From Roseiconus lacunae (GTDB taxonomy: Bacteria; Planctomycetota; Planctomycetia; Pirellulales; Pirellulaceae), in assembly GCF_008312935.1 (NCBI RefSeq), contig NZ_VSZO01000012.1:1-64000 (forward strand): DNA of 64,000 nucleotides, read 5' to 3'. The notes under the pieces are model-generated. The model was not told the origin of the DNA. It was given only the letters and a program-made list of their open reading frames with translations, and ran no database searches. Positions 37,422-46,610 of the stretch are shown here, one piece after another; positions within the stretch are counted from its first letter, which is position 1; every line of letters begins with the position of its first letter. The translations under genes and the position numbers were made by a program.

Positions 37422-38441
37422 ATGCGAAAGATAATGCTACTGTGCCTTGCCGTGACCCTCAGTATTCAGTGCGGACGAAACCGCGTTGCCGCCGGAGATT
37501 CGGTCAACGGACACAGGCAATCTGAAAGCCACCACACAGAGCAACGACAGGCCGAGACTGGGACGATGCCCGAACGGTTCAACTTCAATCTGCCGCTGAA
37601 AACGGCAGGCGGAACGCAACTGTGGACCGACCATCTTTGGCGCGACGGCTATCGCGTTCAACGAAACGCATTGACCGGGCATTGGCGGCTTCTCGATCGT
37701 GACAACATTCGCCGAGCTTGGGGAAGTCGCCCCCAATGCGAAAGCGAACTCGAACGGCTGAGCCCTAAATCGCAGGTCTCCGGCGGACAACACTACGTCG
37801 TATTGCTTCATGGATTGATGCGGACCTCCGGCAGCATGAAAACTCTCGAACCGGTTCTCGCCGAAGCCGGAATGACGAACTGCATCCGCTTCTCTTACGC
37901 CAGCACCCGCCAATCGATCGGACAACATGCCGCGGCCCTCCGAGAAATCATCGAAGACCTTCCGGCCGACTCGACGTTCAGCTTCGTCGGGCACAGCATG
38001 GGTAACATCGTCGTCCGTCACTTGGTCGGTGACCTGCAACGCGAGGGAGACCCCACCAATATCCTCGGCCGCTGCCAATCAATGGTCATGCTCGGCCCGC
38101 CCAACCAAGGCGCCTTGATCGCACGCCGGCTGGGGAAAACCAAGTTATTCGAATGGGTCACCGGCCAAGGCGGCACCGAACTGGGGGCTCGCTGGGAACA
38201 ATTCGAATCGAACCTTGCGACGCCACCGTTTCCGTTTCACATCATCGCCGGTGATATCGATCCGCCGATTGGCAACCCGCTGACCTCCGGCGATGGCGAC
38301 TTTGTGGTGAGCGTCGAAGAAGCCAAACTCAACGGTGCGAGCAGCTTTCAAACGGTTCCCGTACTGCACAGCTTTCTAATGAACGCCCCAGACGTGATGC
38401 AGAAAACCGCAGAGCTACTTGTTCAAGCGAGTCGTCATTAA
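37422..38441 (+). CDS. Exported alpha/beta-hydrolase (lipase/esterase-like)
   Basis: A protein of about 339 residues starting at ATG 37422 (MRKIMLLCLAVTLSIQCGRN), with a signal peptide; a frame from a TTG at 37374 adds an unlikely leader. The cysteine after SIQ could instead mark a lipoprotein. VVLLHGLMRTSGSM is the oxyanion region and FVGHSMGNIVVRH carries the nucleophile Ser in GHSMG. An Asp and a final His (VPVLHSFLM) complete a likely triad. The closest resemblance is to predicted alpha/beta-hydrolases of the RBBP9/lipase class; the substrate is unknown. It is of interest that a similar domain is fused to the ABC transporter at 48984. Confidence 0.8.
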   Translation: MRKIMLLCLAVTLSIQCGRNRVAAGDSVNGHRQSESHHTEQRQAETGTMPERFNFNLPLKTAGGTQLWTDHLWRDGYRVQRNALTGHWRLLDRDNIRRAWGSRPQCESELERLSPKSQVSGGQHYVVLLHGLMRTSGSMKTLEPVLAEAGMTNCIRFSYASTRQSIGQHAAALREIIEDLPADSTFSFVGHSMGNIVVRHLVGDLQREGDPTNILGRCQSMVMLGPPNQGALIARRLGKTKLFEWVTGQGGTELGARWEQFESNLATPPFPFHIIAGDIDPPIGNPLTSGDGDFVVSVEEAKLNGASSFQTVPVLHSFLMNAPDVMQKTAELLVQASRH

Positions 38442-38635
38442 AACTGTCATGCCCGAACGTTCAGTTTCGTGCATCAGTGCGTCGCGGAATCCGCCCATGC
38501 TTTCGTTCGTCACCAAAGCGTATTCCGTGAGCCGAAACCATTAGCGTCGATCCTGTTTAGCGTCCCAAGAAATCAGTGTCGAATTGGGTACGATAGCTGG
38601 AGCACATCTCACCGATCAGCGATCGGCAACCAAAG

Positions 38636-38671
38636 AAAACAGCCGGCTGCGTTTCCACGGCCGGCTGTTTT
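38636..38671. terminator. Bidirectional Rho-independent terminator
   Basis: AAAACAGCCGGC (38636-38647) pairs with GCCGGCTGTTTT (38660-38671) around a 12-nt loop. The A-rich end gives T-runs on both strands. It ends the pnp transcript on the minus strand and can stop read-through from the hydrolase gene on the plus strand. Confidence 0.9.
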
Positions 38672-38700
38672 AATGATGAACCATTCAATGCGATCTCGGA

Positions 38701-40941
38701 TCAGTCGCGACGCGAGCGTCCGCCGCCGTTGCCGCCGCGTCGACGTCCGCTGCCACCACGGCGTCGAGGACGGTCACCGTCGTCTCCACCGCGATCGCCC
38801 GATTCTTCGTCTTCACCGACCATTGCGGCGATCTCATCGGGCTCGCCAAGCTCTTCGAGCGCCTGGCGACGGCTGAGTTTTACGCGGTCATGTTCGTCGA
38901 CATCGATGACGAGGACCTTCATCGCATCACCGACGCGAACGACCTTGTCGATGCTGCTGATGTAGCCGCTGCTCAATTCGCTGATGTGACACAGACCGTC
39001 ACGGCCGGGAAGGATCTCAACGAAGGCACCGAAGTCTTTGATGCTGCTGACGATTCCGTCGTAGATCTTTCCGATCTGAACGGTCGCGGTGCAGGCTTCG
39101 ACTTGCTTCATCGCTTCGGCGGCCGAGTCCTTGTTGTTGCCGGCGACCAAAACTGTTCCGTCGTCTTCGACTTCGATCACGCAGCCGGTCGTTTCCTGGA
39201 TGCCACGAATGTTCTTTCCGCCGGGGCCGATCAACGCACCGATCTTATCGGGTGAAATTCGAGTTCGTAACAAACGCGGTGCGGTCGGAGCGATTTCGCG
39301 ACGCGGCCGTGGGATGGTGGTCAACATCTTGCGAAGGATTTCGATGCGGGCTTCACGCGATTGTTTGAGCGTCGCACGAATGATTTCGTCGCTGATGCCA
39401 GTGACCTTCAAGTCCAACTGAATACCGGTGATCCCGTTCTGGGTTCCGGCGATTTTGAAGTCCATGTCACCGAAGTGATCTTCAGAGCCCAAAATGTCGG
39501 TCAACAACACAAAGTCATCTTCGGACTTACGAACCAGTCCGACCGAAATCCCTGCGACGGGGTTGCTAATCGGGACCCCGGAGGCCATCAGGGCCAAGGT
39601 CGCACCACAGACCGAAGCCATCGAGCTACTGCCGTTCGATTCGGTGATGTCGCTGATCACACGAACGGTGTAGGGGAAATCGTCGGCGGTTGGCAGAACC
39701 GGGGCGACACTTCGTTCGGCCAGGCAACCGTGACCGATTTCACGACGGCCGGGGCCACGAATCGGGCGGCACTCACCCACCGAGAACGGTGGAAAGTTGT
39801 AATCGAGCATGAACTTTTTGCTGAACTCGTCATGCAAACCGTCGACGCGTTGTTCGTCGCGGGCGGTGCCAAGCGTGACGGTGATCAACGCTTGGGTTTC
39901 GCCACGCTGGAAAATTGCCGAACCGTGAACGCGAGGCAGGACGTCGGTTTCACAGTGGATGTGACGTAAGCTGGTCGTATCGCGACCGTCGGGGCGGGTC
40001 CCCGAAACAATCAGGTCACGGGCGACGATTCCTTCCAGATCATGCCAGACCGACTTGAAGCGTTTGACGCAGATCGCGCCTTCGGCTTCCGGATCCGGAA
40101 TCATCTCGGCAATTGCTTTGTCACGCAGTTCCGAGCACGCGGCGGCGCGATCATGCTTACCGGATGTTTGCATCGCGGTCTTGAAGGCGTCGTAGTACGC
40201 CGAACGCAATTTCTCGAGCAATCCGTCGTCTTCGGGAGCAACGTACTCGTCCTTTTGCGGCTTGACCTGATCGACCAGCTCCTGCTGCAGATCGATGATG
40301 TCACGGATCACACCATGAGCGAACTGAATCGCTTCCATCATTTGATCTTCGGGCATCTCATTGGCAAAACCCTCGATCATCGCGACTTGCTCTTTCGAGC
40401 CGCTGACAATCATGTCCAATTCGCTTTCTTCAAGTTCCGAATTGGTTGGGAAGGCCACCAGTTCGCCGTTGACCTTTCCGACACGCACCGATGCGACCGG
40501 GCCCAGGAAGGGCAACGAACTAACCGACAGCGCGGCGGCGGCACCATTCATGGCCAACACGTCGCCGTCATTCTCTTGATCGCTCGCGACGACCATGGCT
40601 TGAACTTGAACTTCGTCCATGAAGCCTTCCGGCCACAGGGGACGAATCGGTCGGTCGATCAAACGCGAGCTCAAGATCTCTTTGGTCGACGGACGTCCTT
40701 CACGCTTCAAAAAACCGCCGGGGAATTTACCGGCCGCGGCAAAACGCTCACGGTAATCGCAGGTCAACGGGAAAAAGTCGATCCCGGGCCGTGGCGAACT
40801 GCTCGTTGCGGCAACCAATACGACTGTTTCGCCGTACTGCACGAGAACCGATCCGGACGCTTGCTTAGCCAGTTGCCCGGTCTCGAACGACAGGACTTGG
40901 CTGCCGATCTTCTTCTCAACGCGAATTTTATTGACAGTCAC
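38701..40941 (-). CDS. pnp: Polyribonucleotide nucleotidyltransferase (PNPase) with Arg/Gly tail
   Basis: A protein of about 746 residues if started at GTG 40941 (VTVNKIRVEKK); AAGGAAAG lies just upstream. A frame extending to 41064 has no ribosome-binding site and a Cys-rich leader. Two RNase PH domains flank an all-helical part (GSPGRREIGHG-type segment, with Ile and Arg changes here), followed by KH (IGALIGPGGKNIRGIQ) and S1 (VGKIYDGIVSSIKDFGAFVE) domains. The catalytic aspartates lie in TDILGSEDHFGDMDFK. The last 45 residues are acidic, then Arg/Gly-rich (RPRRRGGSGRRRGGNG), longer than in E. coli. It degrades RNA phosphorolytically in a degradosome-like setting. It lies after rpsO in the usual order, 541 bp downstream of it. 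Confidence 0.96.
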   Translation of the reverse strand: MTVNKIRVEKKIGSQVLSFETGQLAKQASGSVLVQYGETVVLVAATSSSPRPGIDFFPLTCDYRERFAAAGKFPGGFLKREGRPSTKEILSSRLIDRPIRPLWPEGFMDEVQVQAMVVASDQENDGDVLAMNGAAAALSVSSLPFLGPVASVRVGKVNGELVAFPTNSELEESELDMIVSGSKEQVAMIEGFANEMPEDQMMEAIQFAHGVIRDIIDLQQELVDQVKPQKDEYVAPEDDGLLEKLRSAYYDAFKTAMQTSGKHDRAAACSELRDKAIAEMIPDPEAEGAICVKRFKSVWHDLEGIVARDLIVSGTRPDGRDTTSLRHIHCETDVLPRVHGSAIFQRGETQALITVTLGTARDEQRVDGLHDEFSKKFMLDYNFPPFSVGECRPIRGPGRREIGHGCLAERSVAPVLPTADDFPYTVRVISDITESNGSSSMASVCGATLALMASGVPISNPVAGISVGLVRKSEDDFVLLTDILGSEDHFGDMDFKIAGTQNGITGIQLDLKVTGISDEIIRATLKQSREARIEILRKMLTTIPRPRREIAPTAPRLLRTRISPDKIGALIGPGGKNIRGIQETTGCVIEVEDDGTVLVAGNNKDSAAEAMKQVEACTATVQIGKIYDGIVSSIKDFGAFVEILPGRDGLCHISELSSGYISSIDKVVRVGDAMKVLVIDVDEHDRVKLSRRQALEELGEPDEIAAMVGEDEESGDRGGDDGDRPRRRGGSGRRRGGNGGGRSRRD

Positions 40942-41482
40942 TTTTCTTTCCTTAACAACAACACTCAACAACAACGACCTTGCAAGCCTTCCCGGCCCCA
41001 TTGCCGGCCGGCTGAACAAAGTCAGAAATAATTTCGGATCACAACAACAACTTCCCAGATTCACAGAACACTGAAGGCTCCCACGGCAAAGTCAACAACG
41101 ACGGCCGATCATTGGGATTGATCAGAGGTGGGAATCTAGCTTCAGACCGAAGCACCCGAGCGATCCGAGAAACTCGAGCACAAAGACATATCCGGACTGG
41201 ACTTCGAATGGCCGAAGGCGGCACTGGCCGCAAACAACCCTGTGGAAAAGAACGCCACAGATAGACCAACCGGAAGCTGCTCCTTCGGGGTCGGTGGTCA
41301 ACCGCAAAATCAGCCAGTGCAGTGGCAGGCGACAATACCTGCGCGAACCCCGCCCGGCGATGGTCAATGTAACCGCCGGGTCCGCATGAATAGAAAAGAT
41401 CGCGAAAAGAATCTTTGTTGGCCACCGCCATGGCGACCACCGGCCGAAGCCGTGTCATGCCGATTGGCGGCCGATGGCTGGG
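40942..41482. other. rpsO-pnp spacer
   Basis: A 541-bp gap between rpsO and pnp (both minus). It has a hairpin with CTGTGG/CCACAG arms (near 41238-41258) and no T-run. The longest frame here (minus 41039-41458) is compositionally odd and carries no family signature, so it is not called. In many bacteria this spacer holds a processing hairpin and a pnp promoter; I cannot place them here. Confidence 0.5.
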
Positions 41483-41752
41483 CTACTTTCGGATGCCCAG
41501 CTTTCCGATGATATCGAGGTACCGCTGCGGGTCCTCACCACGGACGTAGTCCAACAAGCGACGACGCTTGCTGACCAATCCCAACAAACCACGCCGCGAA
41601 GCGTAATCCTTGTGATGTGTCCTCATGTGTTCGGTCAAGCCATTGATTCGCTCGGTCAGAATCGCAATCTGAACTTCTGGCGAACCCGAGTCACCTTCCT
41701 GCGAACCGTGCTCCTTGATGACCTCAGCTTTACGTTCTTTCGAAATCGTCAT
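41483..41752 (-). CDS. rpsO: 30S ribosomal protein S15
   Basis: An 89-residue S15 with [20 protein letters not shown], the [27 protein letters not shown] core and GLRK-type end (KLGIRK). It binds 16S rRNA at the helix 20/22 junction and helps assemble the small subunit. The rpsO-pnp order is the common bacterial one. ATG at 41752 gives the usual length. Confidence 0.98.
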   Translation of the reverse strand: MTISKERKAEVIKEHGSQEGDSGSPEVQIAILTERINGLTEHMRTHHKDYASRRGLLGLVSKRRRLLDYVRGEDPQRYLDIIGKLGIRK

Positions 41753-41874
41753 TCGACTCTACTTCTTATTTCCTACGATAAACTTCTTTAACTCTTCTCG
41801 CTTTTGGCACCGAGGCGCTTTTTGCATTCGGTGGGGTAGTGTACCGGCATCGGACAATACCGCAACGCCAAAAA

Positions 41875-42552
41875 TCAGATCCGATTGTGCTGTTTTAAGT
41901 ACTCGGCAACTTCCGTCGCCATCTCCACTACCGACCGACCAGCCCCCCCATCGAGACGGATCTCAGGGGACTCCGGTGACTCATAAGGATCGCTAATACC
42001 GGTAAAGTTTTTGATCTCACCGGCGCGGGCCTTTTTGTACAGGCCTTTCGGGTCGCGGGATTCGCAAATCTCCAACGGAGTATCAACGAACACCTCAATA
42101 AAATCATCGCCGCCGGTTTCGTTGACGATCGCCCGTACCCGGTCGCGGTCTTTACGGTAAGGACTGACGAACGCCGTCAGGGTGATCAGCCCGGCACCGG
42201 CCATCAATGCGGCGACGCTACCGATTCGGCGGATGTTTTCTTCGCGATCGACCGCCCCAAAGCCCAACCCAAAACGCTGCGAAAACTCCTCACCATGCTC
42301 GCTCGCCAACACCGCCGGCGGGGCACACAGTCCGTGACGAACATTGTCACCGTCCAATAGCGTCGTCGCTCGCCCCTGACGATTGAGCATCACGTCGAGC
42401 GCATTGGCGACCGTGCTTTTGCCGCAACCGCTCAGCCCCGTGAACCAAACCACGCATCCTCGTTGACCGAGCACTTTTTCACGCAGCGCCCGGTCGACAC
42501 TGTGTTCATGCCAAACGATGTCGTCGGAAATATCGGAGGAGGATTCAGACAT
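41875..42552 (-). CDS. cysC: Adenylylsulfate (APS) kinase
   Basis: A protein of about 225 residues from ATG 42552 (MSESSSDIS); frames extending to 42654 are unlikely. The Walker A motif GLSGCGKST (residues 39-47), [24 protein letters not shown] and [10 protein letters not shown], and the ending [22 protein letters not shown], are all CysC hallmarks. It phosphorylates APS to PAPS, the sulfate donor for sulfation of polysaccharides or for assimilation. There are no cysD or cysN genes nearby, so the ATP sulfurylase must be elsewhere. PAPS may feed sulfotransferases, while the secreted sulfatase elsewhere in the window works in the opposite direction. Confidence 0.95.
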   Translation of the reverse strand: MSESSSDISDDIVWHEHSVDRALREKVLGQRGCVVWFTGLSGCGKSTVANALDVMLNRQGRATTLLDGDNVRHGLCAPPAVLASEHGEEFSQRFGLGFGAVDREENIRRIGSVAALMAGAGLITLTAFVSPYRKDRDRVRAIVNETGGDDFIEVFVDTPLEICESRDPKGLYKKARAGEIKNFTGISDPYESPESPEIRLDGGAGRSVVEMATEVAEYLKQHNRI

Positions 42553-42710
42553 ATAAAGCGTTGGAAACGATTCGATCGACGAAAGTATTCGGCTGTCAGG
42601 ATGGTCCCACCAGGACAAATTGGCAAGCGGGCCACTAACGAGTCGCCATCGCAAACGGGCGAGCAGTCATCAGCGAATTCGGCGGACCGTCGATCATTCA
42701 TCGCGAATCA

Positions 42711-44765
42711 CTAAATCGGCGCCGACGATTCGCCTTGCAATTTCCGTATCAGATCCTGGACGTCCCAGTGATCACGACTGGAAACCATTTGCTCGCCGTG
42801 AAATGTCGCCTTTGATGATCCGCGAAGGTCCACCCACCGATGCGTCGGTGCGATCCCTAAGAACTCGCCGACATGACGCTTGCGAACATGCCAGAAAGCG
42901 ACAACGGTCGTTCCACTGACGTAGATCTCTTCAATCGTCAGATGCATCGGGTCGAATGCAGCCAAAAGGGTCGCGATTCTATGATGAATCACTTCACGTC
43001 CCCGTCTTGTTTCACCTTCGGCAAACAATGCGATATCCGGGGCGGCGATCCGATCGATGACCTCGACGTTGCGATGATTGAAAATCTGGTCAAACCACTC
43101 TCGTACCAGACCTTCGATCCGTTGCTCCTGGACCGTCATCGGCCACTCCACCGGCAAGGATCCGAGATCGCTATCGCTTAGCGGCCGAGTTTTCCCGTCG
43201 GCGACATCTCTGGCGATATCCTCCTCGCCTTCAGACGGACCGGCAGACGCGTTGTCGTCATGAAGAGTTTTCGATCGCCGTGACGACGCCACACTTTGCA
43301 GAAAGGCGGGCACGGAATTCACGAAAAACACCAGTTGAAAGGCGAAGATTAAAAACAGGAACACGTGCATGATCCACATCGCGGTCGGCCGGTCTTGGTA
43401 ATAGAAAAGCGGCTCCACCAACCCAGCTAGCAAGCCCGTTACTAGCCCAAAACTGAATATCGACGTCACCATTCCGGCGATAAACGCGGTGCGGTTTCGT
43501 CGGATCACGCCGAAAGCAATCCCGGCAAAGAACGAATGCCCCACGGCGATTCCCAATTGCGTCATTAAAAACTCGAATGATGCCTCCACCCCAAGGTTCA
43601 ACTGCACCCCGGGGATCGATGGCAAGATCGACAGCAATGCGATTCCCGCGACCAACAAATTGGCGAACAACGAAACCAAGCCGGCTTCGGTCAAGCGCTG
43701 GGGCTTCCGTGCGAACCACCGCCATCGATCTACCCAAGTCGCCCGCGCCGCCTTGATCGGCTGACCTTCGAGGTAACGCATCAGGTCTTCGGCCAGCTCA
43801 TTCGCCGAGCGATAGCGATCCTCCGGATATAACCGCAAACACTTCATGCAGATTGTATCCAGCGTACGATCGACTCCCGCCCGCTTGGAACGAACGCTGG
43901 GAAAGCCACATTCACGAAGTTCATCGATCACTTGGACATAGCGATCGGTATCGATCGGCGACACCCCGGTCAGCAAGCGATACAGGATCGCGCCGAGCGA
44001 AAAAACATCCGATGGCGGACCGATCGTGCGATCGATCAACCTCGCCTGCTCGGGAGACATGTAAAGCGGTGTCCCGATCACCATGCTGGTGCGTGTTTGG
44101 TGCAAGCTTCCTGTGAGTGCTCCGGCCAACCCGAAATCAACCACCATGGGTCTGGCTCCGCCGTTCCGGTCCGAGTCGTCTGATTGACGCGACAGCATGA
44201 TGTTGCCGGGCTTCAAATCGCGATGTACGACTCCATTGCGATGACCATAGCCAACCGCGGCAGCCACGGAGGCGATCAAGCGTGCCGACCACTCCGAATC
44301 GACAAGCCCCCCCTGGCGACGGAGGTACTGTGACAAATCCAGTCCGTCACAGAACGGCATCACGTAGAACGGCAGACCGTCGAACTCGCCTGCTTCGTAG
44401 ACCGGCATGATCCCGGGATGCTGCATCGAAGCGGCGGTCTCGGCCTCACGACGAAACCGCTGGACACTTTTATGGTTGGCGGCGACATCGGGGCGAACGA
44501 CCTTGATCGCTACCTCGCGATTGAGCTTCGGATCGTTGGCGCGATAAACCGTTCCGAAACCGCCCATCCCGACTTGCTCGATGATCTGAAAACGATCGAT
44601 CACGCTGGGAATCCAACCGGCAACGCGATGTGTCCTGGCAGGGGTTTCGTCGATCCGAGTCACGTGCGTGGACGCGTCGCCCAAGCTACCGCTAGTCTTG
44701 TCAGAAACATCATGCGGAGTCGGTTCGTCTCCTAGCTTATCTGTCTGCTTCGATCGATCATTCAT
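42711..44765 (-). CDS. Membrane Ser/Thr protein kinase fused to a SnoaL/NTF2-like domain
   Basis: A 684-residue protein with an N-terminal Hanks-type kinase: Gly loop GMGGFG (66-71), Lys88 in VAIK, catalytic HRDLKPGN (from His181), DFG at 211-213 and SPEQ (237-240). Residues about 361-490 contain four hydrophobic segments (about 361-383, 400-422, 427-449 and 465-487), which anchor it to the membrane. Residues about 548-675 look like a SnoaL/NTF2-like small-molecule-binding domain (LVREWFDQIFNHRNVEVIDRI, MHLTIEEIYVSGTTVVAFWHV). This domain combination is unusual. If helices are four, the C-terminal domain lies on the same side as the kinase, in the cytoplasm. ATG at 44765. Confidence 0.88.
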   Translation of the reverse strand: MNDRSKQTDKLGDEPTPHDVSDKTSGSLGDASTHVTRIDETPARTHRVAGWIPSVIDRFQIIEQVGMGGFGTVYRANDPKLNREVAIKVVRPDVAANHKSVQRFRREAETAASMQHPGIMPVYEAGEFDGLPFYVMPFCDGLDLSQYLRRQGGLVDSEWSARLIASVAAAVGYGHRNGVVHRDLKPGNIMLSRQSDDSDRNGGARPMVVDFGLAGALTGSLHQTRTSMVIGTPLYMSPEQARLIDRTIGPPSDVFSLGAILYRLLTGVSPIDTDRYVQVIDELRECGFPSVRSKRAGVDRTLDTICMKCLRLYPEDRYRSANELAEDLMRYLEGQPIKAARATWVDRWRWFARKPQRLTEAGLVSLFANLLVAGIALLSILPSIPGVQLNLGVEASFEFLMTQLGIAVGHSFFAGIAFGVIRRNRTAFIAGMVTSIFSFGLVTGLLAGLVEPLFYYQDRPTAMWIMHVFLFLIFAFQLVFFVNSVPAFLQSVASSRRSKTLHDDNASAGPSEGEEDIARDVADGKTRPLSDSDLGSLPVEWPMTVQEQRIEGLVREWFDQIFNHRNVEVIDRIAAPDIALFAEGETRRGREVIHHRIATLLAAFDPMHLTIEEIYVSGTTVVAFWHVRKRHVGEFLGIAPTHRWVDLRGSSKATFHGEQMVSSRDHWDVQDLIRKLQGESSAPI

Positions 44766-45118
44766 ACAGCACTAATCCAGGAGGCACCTCTCGACTTAGG
44801 GATACTAGGTCCCCGCAAAGCGGAATTCAACACGGGACGGAACTCCAAGGGGATGAGTCCAGTCACGACAACCTCCCCGACCGCCGATGACGAAGAAATT
44901 GCGACGCGATCCGATGCCCACGCGAGAATAAACGCCAAATCACAACCGTCCGACCAACGCCCCCCGTCTGTCCAACATGCCGTCCCCGCGGCGAACGGTT
45001 CCGGGACACTTGCCCGGTGCATCAACTTTCCGATAGCCGCTAAGATTGTGCGTAACTGTCACGGCTGGAACCGCCCACCATCAGGACGCACCCACCCACC
45101 TTCTGAGTATCGATCAGC
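44766..45118. other. Divergent intergenic region, no gene seen
   Basis: A 353-bp gap between the kinase (minus) and aldehyde dehydrogenase (plus). TAAGAT occurs near 45041 as a possible -10 for the plus-strand gene, but I find no -35 partner at a proper distance. Short frames here have no family likeness. Confidence 0.5.
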
Positions 45119-46591
45119 GTGAAAGAAACGAATCAGCACGGCGGCCTTTGCGAAGTCCTCCATTGGATCGGAGGAAAACATCGGCACTCTTCGTGCTCGG
45201 CAACGCTTATCAATACGAATCCTGAAACGGACGAACGACTATCGATCGTCGCCCGTGGGACCGCTGCCGATGTCGATGCCGCCGTCCAGTCCGCCGCCAA
45301 TGTGCAACCCGGTCTGGCCGCACTCGGCCCGAGTTCGCGGGAGGGCATTCTACTGCGTGCCGCTGAAATCCTGCAGCGAGACCGCGACGCCTGGGCCGAA
45401 TTGTTGATCCAGGAAATCGGCTCGCCGATCACAAAAGCGATGATGGAAATCGACATCGCAACACGTGTCCTGAGAGCCAACGCGTCGATGGTGCGACGGA
45501 TGACCGGTCGCACCTATCCCAGTGACGTACCGGGTCGGATGAGCATCGCGATCCGCGAACCACTCGGCGTCGTCGCGGGGATCACGCCGTTTAACGTCCC
45601 CTTGATTAAGGGCGTCAAACACAGCAGCCTGCCGCTGGCGCTGGGAAACAGTTTCGTCGGGCTGCCCTCGCGCCGGGCACCGCAGATCGCCGATCGCTTG
45701 GCTACGCTCTACGCCGAAGCCGGGTTACCCGACGGCGCTTTCAACCTTGTTTATGGCTTGGGTGCCGAAATCGGCCCGGCATTGATTCGGCACCCGCTTA
45801 TCAGCGCCGTTAGCTTTACCGGGTCGGCCGCCGTCGGCAAACAAGTCCACGCGGACTGCGGGCAGTTCCAAAAGCGGGTCACTCTGGAACTCGGTGGTAA
45901 GAATCCAATCGTGATTCTTGACGACGCCGATTTGGAAAAGGCGATCCCTGCGGCCTTGAAGGGTGGCTTCATTTATCAGGGACAGATCTGCATGGCGTCC
46001 AGCCGAGTGATCGTCCAACGTTCGATCGCGGACGCCTTCATCGCAGCGTTCGTGGGCGCGGCGAAGTCACTTCCGATGGGCGACCTCCGTGATCGATCCA
46101 CCGTGATCGGCCCGGTCATCGATGACGCTTCACGACGACGAATCAGCGCGACGATCGCGGACGCGCGCCGACTGGGTGCGGAAGTCTTGTGTGGCAATCA
46201 ATGGACCGATAACCGACTGAACCCAACCGTGCTCGGGTGTGTCACCGAACAGATGCGAATCGCTCGCGAAGAGATCTTCGGCCCGGTGGTCACCATCGAA
46301 ACGGTCGAGACGGAAAGCGATGCGATCCGGCTAGCCAATTCCGGCCCGGCGATGCTCTCCGCTGCCGTCTTCACGCGCGATGTCGACCGAGCCTTCACGC
46401 TCGCTCGCTCTCTGAATACCGGGATGGTCCATCTCAATGACATGACCATCCAACAAGAACCCGAAGTCCCGTTCGGCAGCGACGGTGAAGCGGGCTTCGG
46501 ACGCGAAGGCATGGAAACCGGCGTGGACGACTTCACCAAATGGAAGTGGATCACGCTCGCGGGATCGCCTTCGCACAATAAAACTCAATAA
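45119..46591 (+). CDS. Aldehyde dehydrogenase family protein with altered cofactor motif
   Basis: A 490-residue ALDH with a GTG start (45119). Residues about 20-480 show the family features: PFNVPLIKG, FTGSAAVGK, Glu257 in LELGGKNPIVI, Cys291 in QGQICMASSR, EEIFGPVV and FGREGMETG. In most members the stretch after GN(T/S) reads VVLKPSE, where Lys contacts the NAD(P) ribose; here it reads SFVGLPSRR, so Lys is Leu and Glu is Arg. The nearest class seems to be vanillin/salicylaldehyde dehydrogenase type, but this change leaves the cofactor and substrate open. It runs 19 nt ahead of rnr, so the two may be one operon. Confidence 0.88.
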   Translation: MKETNQHGGLCEVLHWIGGKHRHSSCSATLINTNPETDERLSIVARGTAADVDAAVQSAANVQPGLAALGPSSREGILLRAAEILQRDRDAWAELLIQEIGSPITKAMMEIDIATRVLRANASMVRRMTGRTYPSDVPGRMSIAIREPLGVVAGITPFNVPLIKGVKHSSLPLALGNSFVGLPSRRAPQIADRLATLYAEAGLPDGAFNLVYGLGAEIGPALIRHPLISAVSFTGSAAVGKQVHADCGQFQKRVTLELGGKNPIVILDDADLEKAIPAALKGGFIYQGQICMASSRVIVQRSIADAFIAAFVGAAKSLPMGDLRDRSTVIGPVIDDASRRRISATIADARRLGAEVLCGNQWTDNRLNPTVLGCVTEQMRIAREEIFGPVVTIETVETESDAIRLANSGPAMLSAAVFTRDVDRAFTLARSLNTGMVHLNDMTIQQEPEVPFGSDGEAGFGREGMETGVDDFTKWKWITLAGSPSHNKTQ

Positions 46592-46610
46592 GTTCTCAGC
46601 GAATCAAATA

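Noticed and set aside
41039..41458. Minus-strand frame of 139 codons between rpsO and pnp
   Set aside because: Composition is irregular, no ribosome-binding site, no family resemblance; it overlaps the upstream extension of pnp.
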